Below are positions 48,835 through 58,700 of a stretch of 64,000 nt of DNA, in pieces (position 1 is the stretch's first letter; each line of letters starts with the position of its first letter). The stretch lies in NCBI GenBank assembly GCA_029718625.1, contig CM056379.1:61903626-61967625 (forward strand), read 5' to 3'. The position numbers and the translations under genes were made by a program. The notes beneath the pieces are model-generated. The model saw only the letters and a list, made by a program, of their open reading frames with translations. It did no database searches and had not been told where the DNA came from. This DNA comes from Synaphobranchus kaupii (Eukaryota; Chordata; Actinopteri; Anguilliformes; Synaphobranchidae).

Positions 48835-49640
48835 GGGGCCTCATTTATTAAAAGTACTTTAGATCAAATTTGATCTTACGTGTGGCGTACGTAGAGAATC
48901 ATGACAAAGTAGGCTTGTGATTTATAAAAATTCAACGTGACTCTTTGACCGTGGAAACGGTTGTAGCTCCACTTAGGTTTTCACCAAAGTATTGCAGGCT
49001 TGAGAGCTTATTGGTGTTGAAAATTAAACTTTCTATTAAATGTACAATAGCGTTCAAAAGTTTGCTATTGAACTCTATGGAAAAATAAATCGGGAGAAAC
49101 AACCCTTAAAGTGATCCATCCATAGCTTCTGTGGGTTGAAGCTCGTTTCATACCTCAGACCCTTGACTTCCAGCCATTTAGCCAACCATGTATACCATAC
49201 TATTCCCTTGTAATTTACAGTTTAATCTAGTCCCACCCCCCAATTCCCATAGAGATCAGGAAGACATGGCATGCAAAGGACATTCAACCAAATAATAAAT
49301 ATGATGACTTTATTTAAATTTATGTTAATTACTTTTGGTGCCCTAAAATGGGGGGGGGGGGGGGGGTGTAGATTTGCTAAAGTGGAAATAGAATGAAATG
49401 AAAATAGCAGTTTGTAACATTATCAATGCCTTGACTGTATTTTTTTTTAAATTAATTTAATGCTACCTTGGTGAATAAAAGTATCAATTTCTTTCAAAAG
49501 CATAAAAATGTCTCAGTGATTCCAAACCTTTGAACGCTAGTGTATGTGACCAGTTAGCCCCAGGGAGCAATTACAGAGCTCAGTCACGTGTGTTCAATTT
49601 GAAGTTCATTTGAGATTTATAGACGCAAGTATGTACGACA
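48835..49640. repeat. Interspersed repeat R1, copy 1 (split by a MITE)
   Basis: GGGGCCTCATTTATTAAAAG starts a repeat that recurs at 57,726. Shared blocks include 'agatcaaatttgatcttac', 'gtattgcaggcttgagag' and, after the interruption at 49,045-49,542, 'gtgaccagttagccccag'. The terminal motif resembles fish Harbinger-type MITE ends, but the right end is unclear. Confidence 0.6.
49045..49542. mobile_element. Tc1-type MITE with part of the shared palindromic core
   Basis: Ends CAATAGCGTTCAAAAGTTTG and CAAACCTTTGAACGCTAGTG, flanked by TA (49,043-49,044 and 49,543-49,544). This terminus is a common fish Tc1 type different from the other elements here. Its left half holds a truncated copy of the palindromic core (about 49,065-49,255) plus 'aggaagacatggcatgcaaa'. 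A 17-base G run follows near 49,350. Confidence 0.7.
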
Positions 49641-51018
49641 GATGTTCGATATTCTAAACAAGGACAGCCAATTTCATTTTGCAGTCTGGTATCTAGGTGT
49701 CGTAATTACTGCACATTTATGCATCACCTTGTGGGACTCCGTTTTTGCAACATCAAAAGACTTGTGTTTCTCCATTTATGAGTGGAACCCATGTGTTAGT
49801 GAGAGTGTTGCTGATAACAAATATATATCTTTTTATCATCATCCTACAGTTGTACTGTATGTTCTGTACACACATATACATAAAGTTGCATTTTGTATGT
49901 AAAAAGTTAAATAAGAGGCTAAATTATCAGTCAGTGTAACTGTTGACATCATGGTGTAACTGGAATTAATGGTGTAACTGACTTACCTTGTGTAAACAAA
50001 TTTAACAGCGTATTGTTTTGCTACCGATGAGAGGTTACAATTTGTATTCAAATAATGTAAAATAAATAATGATGTTAGATAACAGGGTTTAGAAATGTAA
50101 CTTTAGCAAATATTAAAGCACCTTACTAAATTCTGCTTAGTCAGAGGGTCCTTCATAAAGGTCTTAATCATATAATCTCCTGTCAAATAAGTATCGTCTT
50201 GAGATATGATCTAAATGGATGTTTTGATTTCTATTGCTTGGAATGATGTTTGTGAAATTAAAAAGGGTGGACAAAAGTATTTCAAGCAAACAATGTCTAA
50301 GTATAATGCCTTAACCATATTGCAGTATGTAGTTAAATGCCTTCAAAATATCATTCAAGAGTTTTCATTCATTATATTTAATAGTTGAATAACACTTAAC
50401 CCTCATATTATGTTGACACCTTTTATGTTTGATGTTTATGTTTAAACTGACACAAAACTATTGTAATAGAACATTTTTTACACTTTCTGTGTCACCTTTT
50501 GTGTGTCTCCCAATTGACCAACCTTTTATCCCTAAATATTAAAAATCTGTGATGAAACATCTCATATAGAACCTGAGGCAAGTGAACGTTTGTGAAGTTT
50601 AAAACCTGTATGGGAAAGTGCCACCAGAATTACCCACAAAACAATCAGAGATAAAAAATACAGTTTGAGGGTTAAACTACAATTACCTTCAGAGCATTAG
50701 ACAGCAAACACTTTTGCACTTTACAAAAGCAATTCCCTGACGTTTCCATAAGCCACCATAAACACTTTTATTGTGCAATTAAGGAGGCATTGGACAGAAA
50801 ATGTACATGCCATTGACCCAAAGACAAGGTTAACGGGATAATAAGGAATTGGCTGTATGCTAAAATACATTTTAAATTGATTGTTAAAGTGATTTGTAAA
50901 TTCTCTTTTACATACATTTAATTGAAAACAGTACAAAGAAAAGATATTTCATGTTTTACCTTATCAACTTTATTGATTTTTGTAAATCGCCAAACGCCAA
51001 TTGCGAATTTGATGCCTG
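49641..51018. other. Intergenic AT-rich sequence, no gene recognised
   Basis: Several open frames below 90 codons, none with known motifs. No repeat boundary identified. Confidence 0.45.
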
Positions 51019-51055
51019 TGTTACGCCCCGGCTCGAAGGCCCGCAACATAAAGGA
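51019..51055 (-). repeat. Possible LTR end related to the Gmr1-like element (minus strand)
   Basis: Reverse-complemented, it reads CCTTTATGTTGCGGGCC...GGGGCGTAACA, resembling the last ~38 bp of the LTRs at 15,929 and 29,883 (CCTTTTATGTTGCGG...GGCCGTAACA). The rest of the LTR is not recognisable, so this is a fragment or a coincidence. Confidence 0.3.
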
Positions 51056-51158
51056 TTTGGTTACAAAATTATTTCATTAAAATATCACAATAGACATGGA
51101 ACAAGGGGAAAAGGGTTCTGGTAGAAGTATGACTAACAAGAAACAAGACAAACAAGCA

Positions 51159-51299
51159 CCCCCCAATTCCCATAGAGATCCATTCAAATGCAGAGAGGTT
51201 ATAGTATCGCTTGTAAGAGTACCTGAAAATAAGATATCAAGAGTCTTTTGATATCCTTTTAAACCCAGTCATGATAGCATCACCTGTTTACCTGTGAAA
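51159..51299. mobile_element. Fragment of the shared palindromic core, right arm only
   Basis: 'ccccaattcccatagagatc', 'gagaggttatagtatcgctt' and 'caagagtcttttgatatcc' follow in the same order as the right arm of copy D, ending in 'cacctgtttacctgtg'. It lies only about 140 bp upstream of the csf3 promoter elements. Confidence 0.7.
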
Positions 51300-51438
51300 T
51301 GTTCCAAACTGGTGTTGTCCCAGTCTTTTTTTTTTTTTTTTTTTGCCACTGTCCCAATGTTGGTTTGTATATTAGATCTATGGTCACTTTTAAAAAAAAA
51401 AAAAAAAAAACGTGTCACAATTACGGGGTGTTTTTCAA

Positions 51439-51448
51439 GGAAATTCCC
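51439..51448 (+). promoter_or_regulatory. csf3: kappaB-type site in the csf3 promoter
   Basis: GGAAATTCCC is a perfect match to the NF-kappaB consensus GGRRNNYYCC. It sits 10 bp upstream of the TATA box. In mammals the CSF3 promoter is induced through a closely placed kappaB-like CK-1 element, so the position supports inducible control by inflammatory signals (inference). Confidence 0.7.
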
Positions 51449-51457
51449 AAACGAAAG

Positions 51458-51465
51458 TATAAATA
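51458..51465 (+). promoter_or_regulatory. csf3: csf3 TATA box
   Basis: TATAAATA, about 106 bp upstream of the csf3 start codon, predicts a transcription start near 51,490 and a 5' UTR of roughly 75 bases. Confidence 0.75.
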
Positions 51466-51563
51466 AGTTTCTAATCAAAACTAATATTCATTGGGGTGAG
51501 ACGGATCTCACCATACAAGACTACAACCAAACAATTACTCCAATAATCTTGGAATTTAGCAGC

Positions 51564-51576
51564 ATGAATTTCTACA
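51564..51576 (+). CDS. csf3: csf3 exon 1 (13 coding bases)
   Basis: ATGAATTTCTACA precedes a strong donor, GTGAGTATA. It codes for MNFY plus one base. I chose this start because the phase (1) fits exon 2 exactly and the join gives an unbroken signal peptide (MNFYIFFLHCYLVGAVLG). In addition, a TATA box lies ~106 bp upstream, and mammalian CSF3 also has a very short coding exon 1 ending in phase 1. Confidence 0.8.
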
Positions 51577-52064
51577 GTGAGTATAGTTCTTATTTATTGC
51601 TGTAGTTATAATTTGTTTGGACTACTATGTTTTTTCACTTATTGGAAAAGTTTTTTTTTTGTTTTTTTTAAGGTCGGGTTGCTTGGGGCAAAATGGAATT
51701 GGAGGATTTGCAACCATAGTGACCTAATGGCACAATATCTCTTAGGGATACTAGTTTTGTTGTAGTCATCAGCCATTGAGCAGCAGTCACCAGTAAAAAC
51801 CGCAACTATTATACTTTTGTAGATTTACTTAAGTCATGAGTTTTGTGCAGCGCTGTTCAGAATCGCCCTGCACACCGTGCACTATTTTTATACCGTGCCG
51901 TGCACTCATTTTACACACATCTGTTCTCCAAAGGCCTCATACATTGTGATACCCTTTTTAGCCTCAACACTTTGGCTACCGCCTGTGCTCGTTCCCCAGA
52001 GCTTTTTTGCTGAACAATCGTGCGTTGCGGGGCGGTGGCGATAACGTCGTTTTTTGTCCGACAG

Positions 52065-52240
52065 TCTTTTTCCTGCATTGTTATCTGGTCGGAGCAGTCC
52101 TCGGCGCTCCATTGACAGAATACTCCGTGGAACCAATGGAACACCCCGATTTTCTCCGGGCTGTGGAACACAGTCAGAGTTTGGTCAACAAGATCCTGAA
52201 AGATATACCCGACACACACGAGTCCTGCGTCAGCTCTAAG
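52065..52240 (+). CDS. csf3: Granulocyte colony-stimulating factor (csf3), exon 2
   Basis: csf3 encodes the secreted four-helix cytokine that drives neutrophil production through its receptor Csf3r. This exon (acceptor gtccgacag, donor GTGAGT) supplies the rest of the signal peptide, a likely cleavage after VLG, and helix A: MEHPDFLRAVEHSQSLVNKI, followed by LKDIPDTHESC. The 'LVNKIL.DIP.TH..C' pattern is typical of fish Csf3. The whole predicted protein is 211 residues (63+37+47+64), normal for fish, with two cysteines in the mature part (HESC and EMCL) that could form a disulfide. It lies downstream of psmd3 on the same strand, as in mammals. Which teleost duplicate (csf3a or csf3b) it is cannot be told here. 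Confidence 0.9.
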
Positions 52241-53666
52241 GTGAGTAGAGCGGTTGAGAATGAAAGCTCGCTTATTAAGAAAAGGACAATATATTTTTTT
52301 CTGTTAGCATATTTTTCTGTTTTAAGTGGGAACAATAATAAGTTTTAAAAAAAAGTAAATTCAACTAATACGGAAAGTCCAGCGAAGCCAATAATTATTG
52401 CGTTGCTAAGTTGAGCGTTTAAAATCCATAGTTGGCAGGTGTATCCTAGCCTAATATTTTTTTCTGGGAGCCATGATAACGTGTGAGACCTGACCTGACT
52501 CAAATGCCGATATATATGATTACACATCTGTAATTCCGACATCCCTTAAATTATAGGCCTACGGTAGTCTAGATAACATGACTTGGACATGATATACGCA
52601 ACATGATGTGATTCATTCCATTCCTATAGCATATTGTGTAGCCTAACTGATGATCTGAATATTCAGCTGCCAAATTGAGAGGATAGCGCATGCTCTGCTA
52701 TTGCCATTGTATTTTAATTAAATACCGCTAATCAGGTATCAGACACCCAGCGGAACCGAAAGAGCCGAAACCAAGAGTAATTGCTTCTTTGTTGAATTTT
52801 AACTTTTTGGTGAAAAACCTGTGACTAATGTCAAACCTACCATTTTAGATATTCCTAACCATGTATTGTTCGAGTTATTACATTGAAACTATTACATTTG
52901 TCGACACGTAGGCTAGGCTATATTGTTGCTTATTTATTTTCTCTATGCACCGTAGTAGAACACAAGCTTATACTCAGCTTGAGGAACACGAATAATTAAT
53001 CGTCCTTGGAAATTTAAAACGTTCAAAGATGGAACTCCCAACATTGACATAATTAATAATGACATCTGATATTCTATGAACTGTAGTAGGCTAATACTGT
53101 TTTAAAGAACAATGCAATCTGCCTCTTTAAATAGACAAGTTACCACATGCCAAATATCAGGTATTCAAAGCTTGAAGCCACAAGGAGCAGCCAAGGCATA
53201 ATTTATTGCTCTGGTTTACAAAAAAGACTCCAGGCAACTATAAGAGCCTGTCTGGAATGTTCTAAAGCAGGTGCAGGCTTTTCAGTGTTTCAAAAATGGC
53301 ATTGTTCGTTGTAAACTACAACAGGACATTTAATATAGGCAGGAATGCAAGTTTATTTACTTTATAATGCAATTCTCATACAATCAAGATAAATAAGATC
53401 GTAACAAAATATTATGGGCTGCGCAGATATTTATGTGATTTAAAACATTGTGCATTGTACAATGTGCTCATTGCTGTTACATTTTTGGTTGTCTGCAAGC
53501 CAGATGGTTCAACTAGGTTTAAAACAAGAATTATTTGAATCACGAATGTTTCCTTTCCGAATCAGCCTCTGATGCTGGATTGAATGGATTGTAGTACTGT
53601 GGTGTGGTCTGACTGCTTAGTATGAGGACAGCACACTAATGACACCTTTCTCTGTCTTCTACAAAG
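52241..53666. other. csf3 intron 2, nothing recognised
   Basis: 1.4 kb, AT-rich, no open frame of interest and no repeat with defined ends. Confidence 0.5.
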
Positions 53667-53777
53667 AGCCTCACTCTTCACCCGACCAGTCAGCCCAGTA
53701 ATCTGCAGTACATGGAGTCTTCCCTGAGGATCCCCCGTGCCCCCATACTGAAGGGTCTATCTGCTGAGTTCACGCTC
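53667..53777 (+). CDS. csf3: csf3 exon 3
   Basis: Acceptor cttctacaaag, donor GTGAGT; 37 codons in phase 0. It encodes the A-B loop and the start of helix B (SLTLHPTSQPSNLQYMESSL, RIPRAPILKGLSAEFTL). The 'IP.APILK' stretch is conserved among fish Csf3 proteins. Confidence 0.9.
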
Positions 53778-53883
53778 GTGAGTAGTGAGCATAGATCTGC
53801 GTGCATGTGTGTCACAACGTGTGTAGAATACTGACTAAATCATTTATTGTTCAATATTTTCACCTCTGTGCTGCCTCCTACAG

Positions 53884-54024
53884 GAAATGTGTCTGAACCG
53901 CACTTCCGAAGGGCTAAAGATGTACCAGGACGTGCTAAGCGCCCTCCGCAATCGAGTGTCCAACCCACAGAAGATGAAAGAGCTGCAGGCAGACGTCAAA
54001 GACTTGCTGACCCAGATAAAAAAG
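53884..54024 (+). CDS. csf3: csf3 exon 4
   Basis: Acceptor ctcctacag; 47 codons in phase 0. It encodes helix B and helix C: EMCLNRTSEGLKMYQDVLSA, then LQADVKDLLTQIKK. NRT is a possible N-glycosylation site. The donor reads GTGATG, weaker than usual at the fifth intron base. Confidence 0.9.
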
Positions 54025-55098
54025 GTGATGTGTGCTCCATGTCTCCGAAGAAATCACAAGTAAAACTTTCAGACTGTATGCGCATATCAGGACCTATTCG
54101 AAACATGTAAGGCATGAATCGATGTTTGTGTTTCAAAATGCTTGATCAAGGTCAGATGGATGAGATCATGGAGGAGAGGCCTATTTCACGTCGCTATGGT
54201 AACAGTTTCTGCTCCAGCAAAGCAGTGTATGGCAACTTCTGTTTGTATCAAGTGCAGCTAAGATCACACACAAAAAATTACCAAAAATGGATATGAACGA
54301 TGTAACGGACATTCACAGTAAAACCAAGGGGTCGAAAGTAAAGAATGCATACAAGCTCTTTCATGAGCAGTTCATCTTCGACTACCAAGGCAAGTGACTG
54401 TAACGTTAACGTTAATCTACGTTAACTAATTTAGCTAAGATAATAATAATAATAATAATAATCAAATTTATATATGAGTTTTTATACAAAAAGTGTAGCA
54501 CAATGTGTTAATATACTCCTAACAAAGTGTTTCCCAGAAATATATGCTATGCTCGTTCATTGAACAAGCTCATTGAAGTCAAATGTAAGCTTGTAGCTAA
54601 CGTTATGTATCGTTGTGTATGTCTAGCTAGCTATATCTTTCAGCAGCACTCTTTTCAAGCATTGTTCAATCCACCCACATGAAGTTAAACTTTATCATAG
54701 GTCGCTTGTACAGGCCTGTCCAGCTTTGCTTTCTAATGTCAGCAGCTAACGTCAACTAGCTAACTTGTCAGTTTAACAAACATTTCTGCATTGATTGTGC
54801 CATTTCGGAAGTGATGATATACGAAACCGGAAGAGGCGATACACTGTTTTTGTTTACTTCCGTTCTACGACCGCTTGACATAAAATAGGCCAATTACAGG
54901 AATCTCACAGTCAGTTACAAAACTGTTGCCTTCTGCAAAGGTTCTGAACCTCTGTGAGACCAATCTAATTATGATTTACAAAAATACCACTGGCTTGGGA
55001 AGTATATCCAGTTTACTTTGTTTGTGTTTGTGTGTCTAGGTTGAGGCATACAGTGAAGCTTGCAGAGAGTGAATGTCTGATTGTCTGTGTTTCATCAG
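54025..55098. other. csf3 intron 4
   Basis: 1.07 kb. Holds an (ATA)n microsatellite near 54,438-54,463. A short open frame from about 54,291 (MDMNDVTDIHSKTKG, KNAYKLFHEQFIFDYQGK) ends in TGA at 54,410; I do not recognise it and it may be a transposon fragment. 'gaaaccggaagaggc' near 54,822 resembles an ETS site but has no gene beside it. Confidence 0.4.
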
Positions 55099-55293
55099 AT
55101 GCAGGAACTGGGCCAGTTTGAGACCAGGGAGGAGTACAGGGGCTCGGGCCTGGCCTCTCGCCTCAGTGGGGACTTTGAGGTGCAGGTGGCCACCCATCTC
55201 TCCCTCCTGCAGCTGCAGGACTTTGTCCGGGACATCTTCCGCAGCCTGCGCAACATGATCCAGACCAATCCAGATCTGAATGAGTGGGTCTAG
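55099..55293 (+). CDS. csf3: csf3 exon 5 (terminal)
   Basis: Acceptor gtttcatcag; 64 codons plus TAG at 55,291-55,293. It encodes the C-D loop and helix D: MQELGQFETREEYRGSGLAS, DFEVQVATHLSLLQLQDFVR, DIFRSLRNM. The 'DFEVQ...LLQL..F..D..RSLR' block is the receptor-facing last helix of the IL-6/G-CSF/MGF family. Confidence 0.92.
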   Translation: MQELGQFETREEYRGSGLASRLSGDFEVQVATHLSLLQLQDFVRDIFRSLRNMIQTNPDLNEWV

Positions 55294-55336
55294 GGCTTCC
55301 TGTGAAGTTGTAGACTATAATAATACTTATAATATA

Positions 55337-55556
55337 GGCATTTAGCAGACATGCTTTTCAAGAGTACTTACACAGCTTACATAGAGAACAATCCATGTAT
55401 GCAGCTGGATATGCATTTGTATTATATATATTATAATATATATTATTTAGTTTAAGTACCTTGCTCAAGGGTATGATAGCCAGCGTCCCACCACAGAATA
55501 AAATATGGTATCGCTGGCTTATTTGTACAGTTCCCTAACAATTGTACTATACTTGT
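55337..55556 (-). mobile_element. tRNA-derived SINE (minus strand) in the csf3 3' UTR
   Basis: Reverse-complement relative of the SINE at 47,696. 'ggcatttagcagacatgctt' matches the inverted tail, 'taccttgctcaagggta' the middle, and 'acagttccctaacaattgta' the inverted tRNA-like head. More diverged than the 47.7-kb copy. It provides an AATAAA on the csf3 sense strand. Confidence 0.65.
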
Positions 55557-55853
55557 GTGGGGAATACCAGCTGCCACAATTGTGCAGTGGATTATTTATT
55601 ATTATTCTGAGAGCTTCTTGCTCAAAGTGAACTGTCCTTAATACTTGAAACAAATGGCTTCAGTTTTCTTTGCTGAATCACTGACGGTGACCACACTGCC
55701 AATCAGCTGAGCCTGCAGCCAATAAAAATCCCTAAGCAACCCACAGCCTCTACCCATGAGCCTTCCTGTGGGAGCTTGTGGCTTATGACTACTTGTGGTG
55801 TTATGTCTTGAGATTGCATGAGGCAAGTTATTTATACTTTGCATGCATGCAAG

Positions 55854-55961
55854 CATCCCTTATGGAAATGTAATATACTGCAGTATAGTTTTAATATATT
55901 GTGAAGATAATTTTGATATATTTACAATATACTGCAGTATATTCTTTTTCCATAAGGGATG
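55854..55961. repeat. Small inverted-repeat element (about 108 bp)
   Basis: CATCCCTTATGGA at the left end is mirrored exactly by TCCATAAGGGATG at the right. Inside, 'aatatactgcagtata' occurs in both halves. Transcribed as part of the csf3 3' UTR it would form a hairpin. Could be a tiny MITE. Confidence 0.7.
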
Positions 55962-56267
55962 TATGTACGCACATACGTATGTACGTATGTATGTATTTGT
56001 TTATTTAATTTATTTTTTTGTGACCAAATTTTAATTTAAATTTTTTCACCCGGTAGGGTAACAGAAAAGACATCACAGATATGTATCATATGTACATACA
56101 TATTCTCCTTTGCTCTTTACATCCTAGGTGCTACATGGAGTGTGCATGCCCAATTAGATGCAACGCGTGCAAAGATGCACACACCTACGCACACCACCAA
56201 CATGCATTCATGCACCCATGCACATACCCACACGCCAGCATGAAACTCCATGCACCACCATTCGATT

Positions 56268-56308
56268 GTTTATTTATTATGTATTTATGTATTTATTTAT
56301 TTAAATAT
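56268..56308 (+). promoter_or_regulatory. csf3: AU-rich element cluster in the csf3 3' UTR
   Basis: Several overlapping ATTTA pentamers, including TTATTTATT-type nonamers (tttatttattatgtattta, tgtatttatttatttaaat). Clusters of this type in cytokine mRNAs, including mammalian CSF3, direct rapid mRNA decay. Further single ATTTA motifs occur near 55,990-56,010 and 56,680-56,720. Confidence 0.65.
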
Positions 56309-56775
56309 GTTTCCAGTTGGTGTTATTTATGCTCATGTATGTACAATTGTACATTCCCTTTCTTGTACCTTTTTCTTCTAAGGAAATTACATGAAAATAG
56401 GATTTTGTAAGATACCTGTGTGCAATGTCCTGGGTCCTTTTTTATGGGGTCATATACATATTTTACACGTATCTGGTACAGGTACTGCTGTGATGTTTGT
56501 ATAGATAAACGTAATGCCCAGTGGGTAATGTTAAAAGCTGTCAGTAGTATCTACTCTCCTTGCTTTTCTTTGTTTACTTAGCCCCATGGGCCGAGAGATG
56601 CCAGGTTATTTTCACATTGTATTTCAATGGGTAATTTATTCAACGAAAACCACATCCTGCCTGAAACACTGAAATTAATGTTTGTATTTATTTGGATTAT
56701 ATTTATATAAATAACTGCTATTTACTTGTTTTAATTTTTATTTTTGAAATTGGAATAAACACTTTGATGGTGCCC

Positions 56776-57725
56776 TGAGTGTATACAAATTAAATCATTG
56801 TTGAGATTGTCACGTTTTACAAATAAAACAATTAATTGCACGTGGAATGCTGTGTTCTTTCAGAAATCAAAGACACAAAACCAGACATTTTCTTCCCGCA
56901 AAATGAGTAACTTGTCGTATATCCCTGACATTTCTGTAATAAGTACACATAACTGCTTTAGCCAGCTAAACTGTGTAAGAGACTGCACTAGAGTCTAGAG
57001 TGCAGGGCACAACCCCCTCACTGACCATCCTGACTGTTACTGCAGGGATGTAGGGATTGGGGAAGTTGCCCTTGTGTGGGAGGAGGAGATAATGTCTAGT
57101 ACAAATTCCTGAAAGAAACAAACAAGAAATAGAAAATGAAAGCAGAACTGAAACCAATTTGAACTTGATGATATCAGAACAGACACATGATTTGCCCCAT
57201 GATGCTCTGCTGTGGTGGCATCATCCATGGAAGTCACACAGCACACTGTAAGAACAGCATCACACCATGTGACAGAATGACATCATGTGTCATTTGTAAT
57301 GGGTATTCTCCCCATAGTCAGTGGTGTAGTAGTGCCTGGAGAAGTGGGTATACTCCCTAATTCAGCAAATCGATGACTACTAATTGATGTGTCCATCAGT
57401 GGGGATTAAGAAGAGAGTATACTCTATGCCCACTAAGAAAGAAGTGGGTATACTGCGTATATGTGCGTATACCCTCCACTACACTACTGCCTATAGGAAA
57501 ATATATTTTTCCACACTGACTTTGCTGTGCAGACAGAGGTTATACCCAGTACACTCAATATGTGAAATATTGTGGAAGTGTGGAAGAGTTCCTCAAGGCT
57601 TGGTGCATGGGTAAATTTCTATGCCTACTTGTACAGAACTTAATTTATTCAAACATGGAAACTTAATTGTATAGCTGCATGATTCTAATTGTCATTGTCG
57701 TATAATCTGGAATGAAAGTAGGCCT
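56776..57725. other. Intergenic, nothing recognised
   Basis: No gene. 57,325-57,490 contains a loosely repeated 'agaagtgggtatac' motif with inverted counterparts, perhaps a degraded repeat. Confidence 0.4.
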
Positions 57726-58700
57726 GGGGCCTCATTTATAAAAAGTACTTTAGATCAAATTTGATCTTACTCGTGGTATACGTAGAAAATCATGACAAAA
57801 TAGTGATTTATAAAATTTCACGTGACTCCATGGGTGGACTCGTTTTGACCATGTCGGGCTATTCCGCATCACATGGCGGGCAAGGGAGGAGCTCGCTGCT
57901 GGATTCTAGTATATCCTTAACGGTAAAGCCCCACAGAAAGCGGCGAAATCGCATGCCATCGCTTTTGTTGCTTTCTGTGGGGCCATAAACGGACCCCGTG
58001 CACCATAAGCAAATCAAAAGATCAAAAACCGGCATGGCTCATTTGGAACCACTCATTGGCATTTGCGTCATTCACAAGTGCTTCGTCGACTTCGCCTCTA
58101 GTTTCTAGCAGAGCGGTGACGCCTGGCGGCTATTTTTTGTTCAAAACGAGTGCAGAACACGCCCGCTCGGGCATGGTCGGGAGGCCTCCCGCTTGCAAAA
58201 CGAGTCCACCCCATTTGACCGCGGAAATGGTCGTAGCTGTACGTCAGGTCTTCACTTGACATACGCACATTACCTACTGGTTAAGCTGAAGTATTGCAGG
58301 CTTGAGAGCCGCACATGAACGCTGTTGAAAATTAGTCATCAGTAAAATTAGTTAACAGCCTACAAAATGAGTTCAATTAAAAATTTAAAAGAAAACTAAT
58401 AGGCTTATTATAGAATTTTAAGTCTTCCTTACCTTACATAACATTATTCTATGACATGTAGCAACTTGCTAATTAAAGACAGGCTAATGTATCCAATAAA
58501 TAGTCTACTGTAAGCAAACAATTAACACTAAACCATGGCTGCGCTAGCGTTATTGAGTGGCTCAAGAGCCGCAATCGGTTCCCCAGAGCCATTCTGTGTA
58601 TGTGACCAGTTAGCCCCAGGGCACAATTGCAGAGCTCATTCACGTGCATTGAATTTGAAGTTCATTTTACATTTATAGATGGAGGTACGTACGTACGCTA
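57726..58700. repeat. Interspersed repeat R1, copy 2 (split by a 380-bp MITE)
   Basis: Same blocks as copy 1 at 48,835: GGGGCCTCATTTATAAAAAG, 'agatcaaatttgatcttac', 'gtattgcaggcttgagag' and 'gtgaccagttagccccag'. It carries an additional ~290 bp between the last two blocks that copy 1 lacks. Interrupted at 57,832-58,211. Confidence 0.65.
57832..58211. mobile_element. 380-bp MITE with GGGTGGACTCG ends
   Basis: Ends GGGTGGACTCGTTTTG and CAAAACGAGTCCACCC are perfect 16-bp inverted repeats flanked by CAT on both sides (57,829-57,831 and 58,212-58,214). Repeat copy 1 supplies the uninterrupted site. Inside lies a hairpin with 13-bp arms, CCCCACAGAAAGC and GCTTTCTGTGGGG (about 57,931-57,984). 3-bp duplications suggest a Harbinger-like mechanism, but the superfamily is not proven. 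Confidence 0.75.

Larger units (their letters stand above)
55294..56775 (+). other. csf3: Presumed csf3 3' UTR
   Basis: Non-coding stretch after the stop. AATAAA hexamers occur at about 55,497 (inside a SINE), 55,720 and 56,754-56,759; the last gives a 3' UTR of about 1.46 kb. AT-rich with many ATTTA pentamers. Extent is an inference from polyadenylation signals. Confidence 0.5.

Noticed and set aside
54291..54410. Nested gene in csf3 intron 4
   Set aside because: A 39-codon open stretch ending YKLFHEQFIFDYQGK has no recognisable family and no supporting splice or promoter signals.
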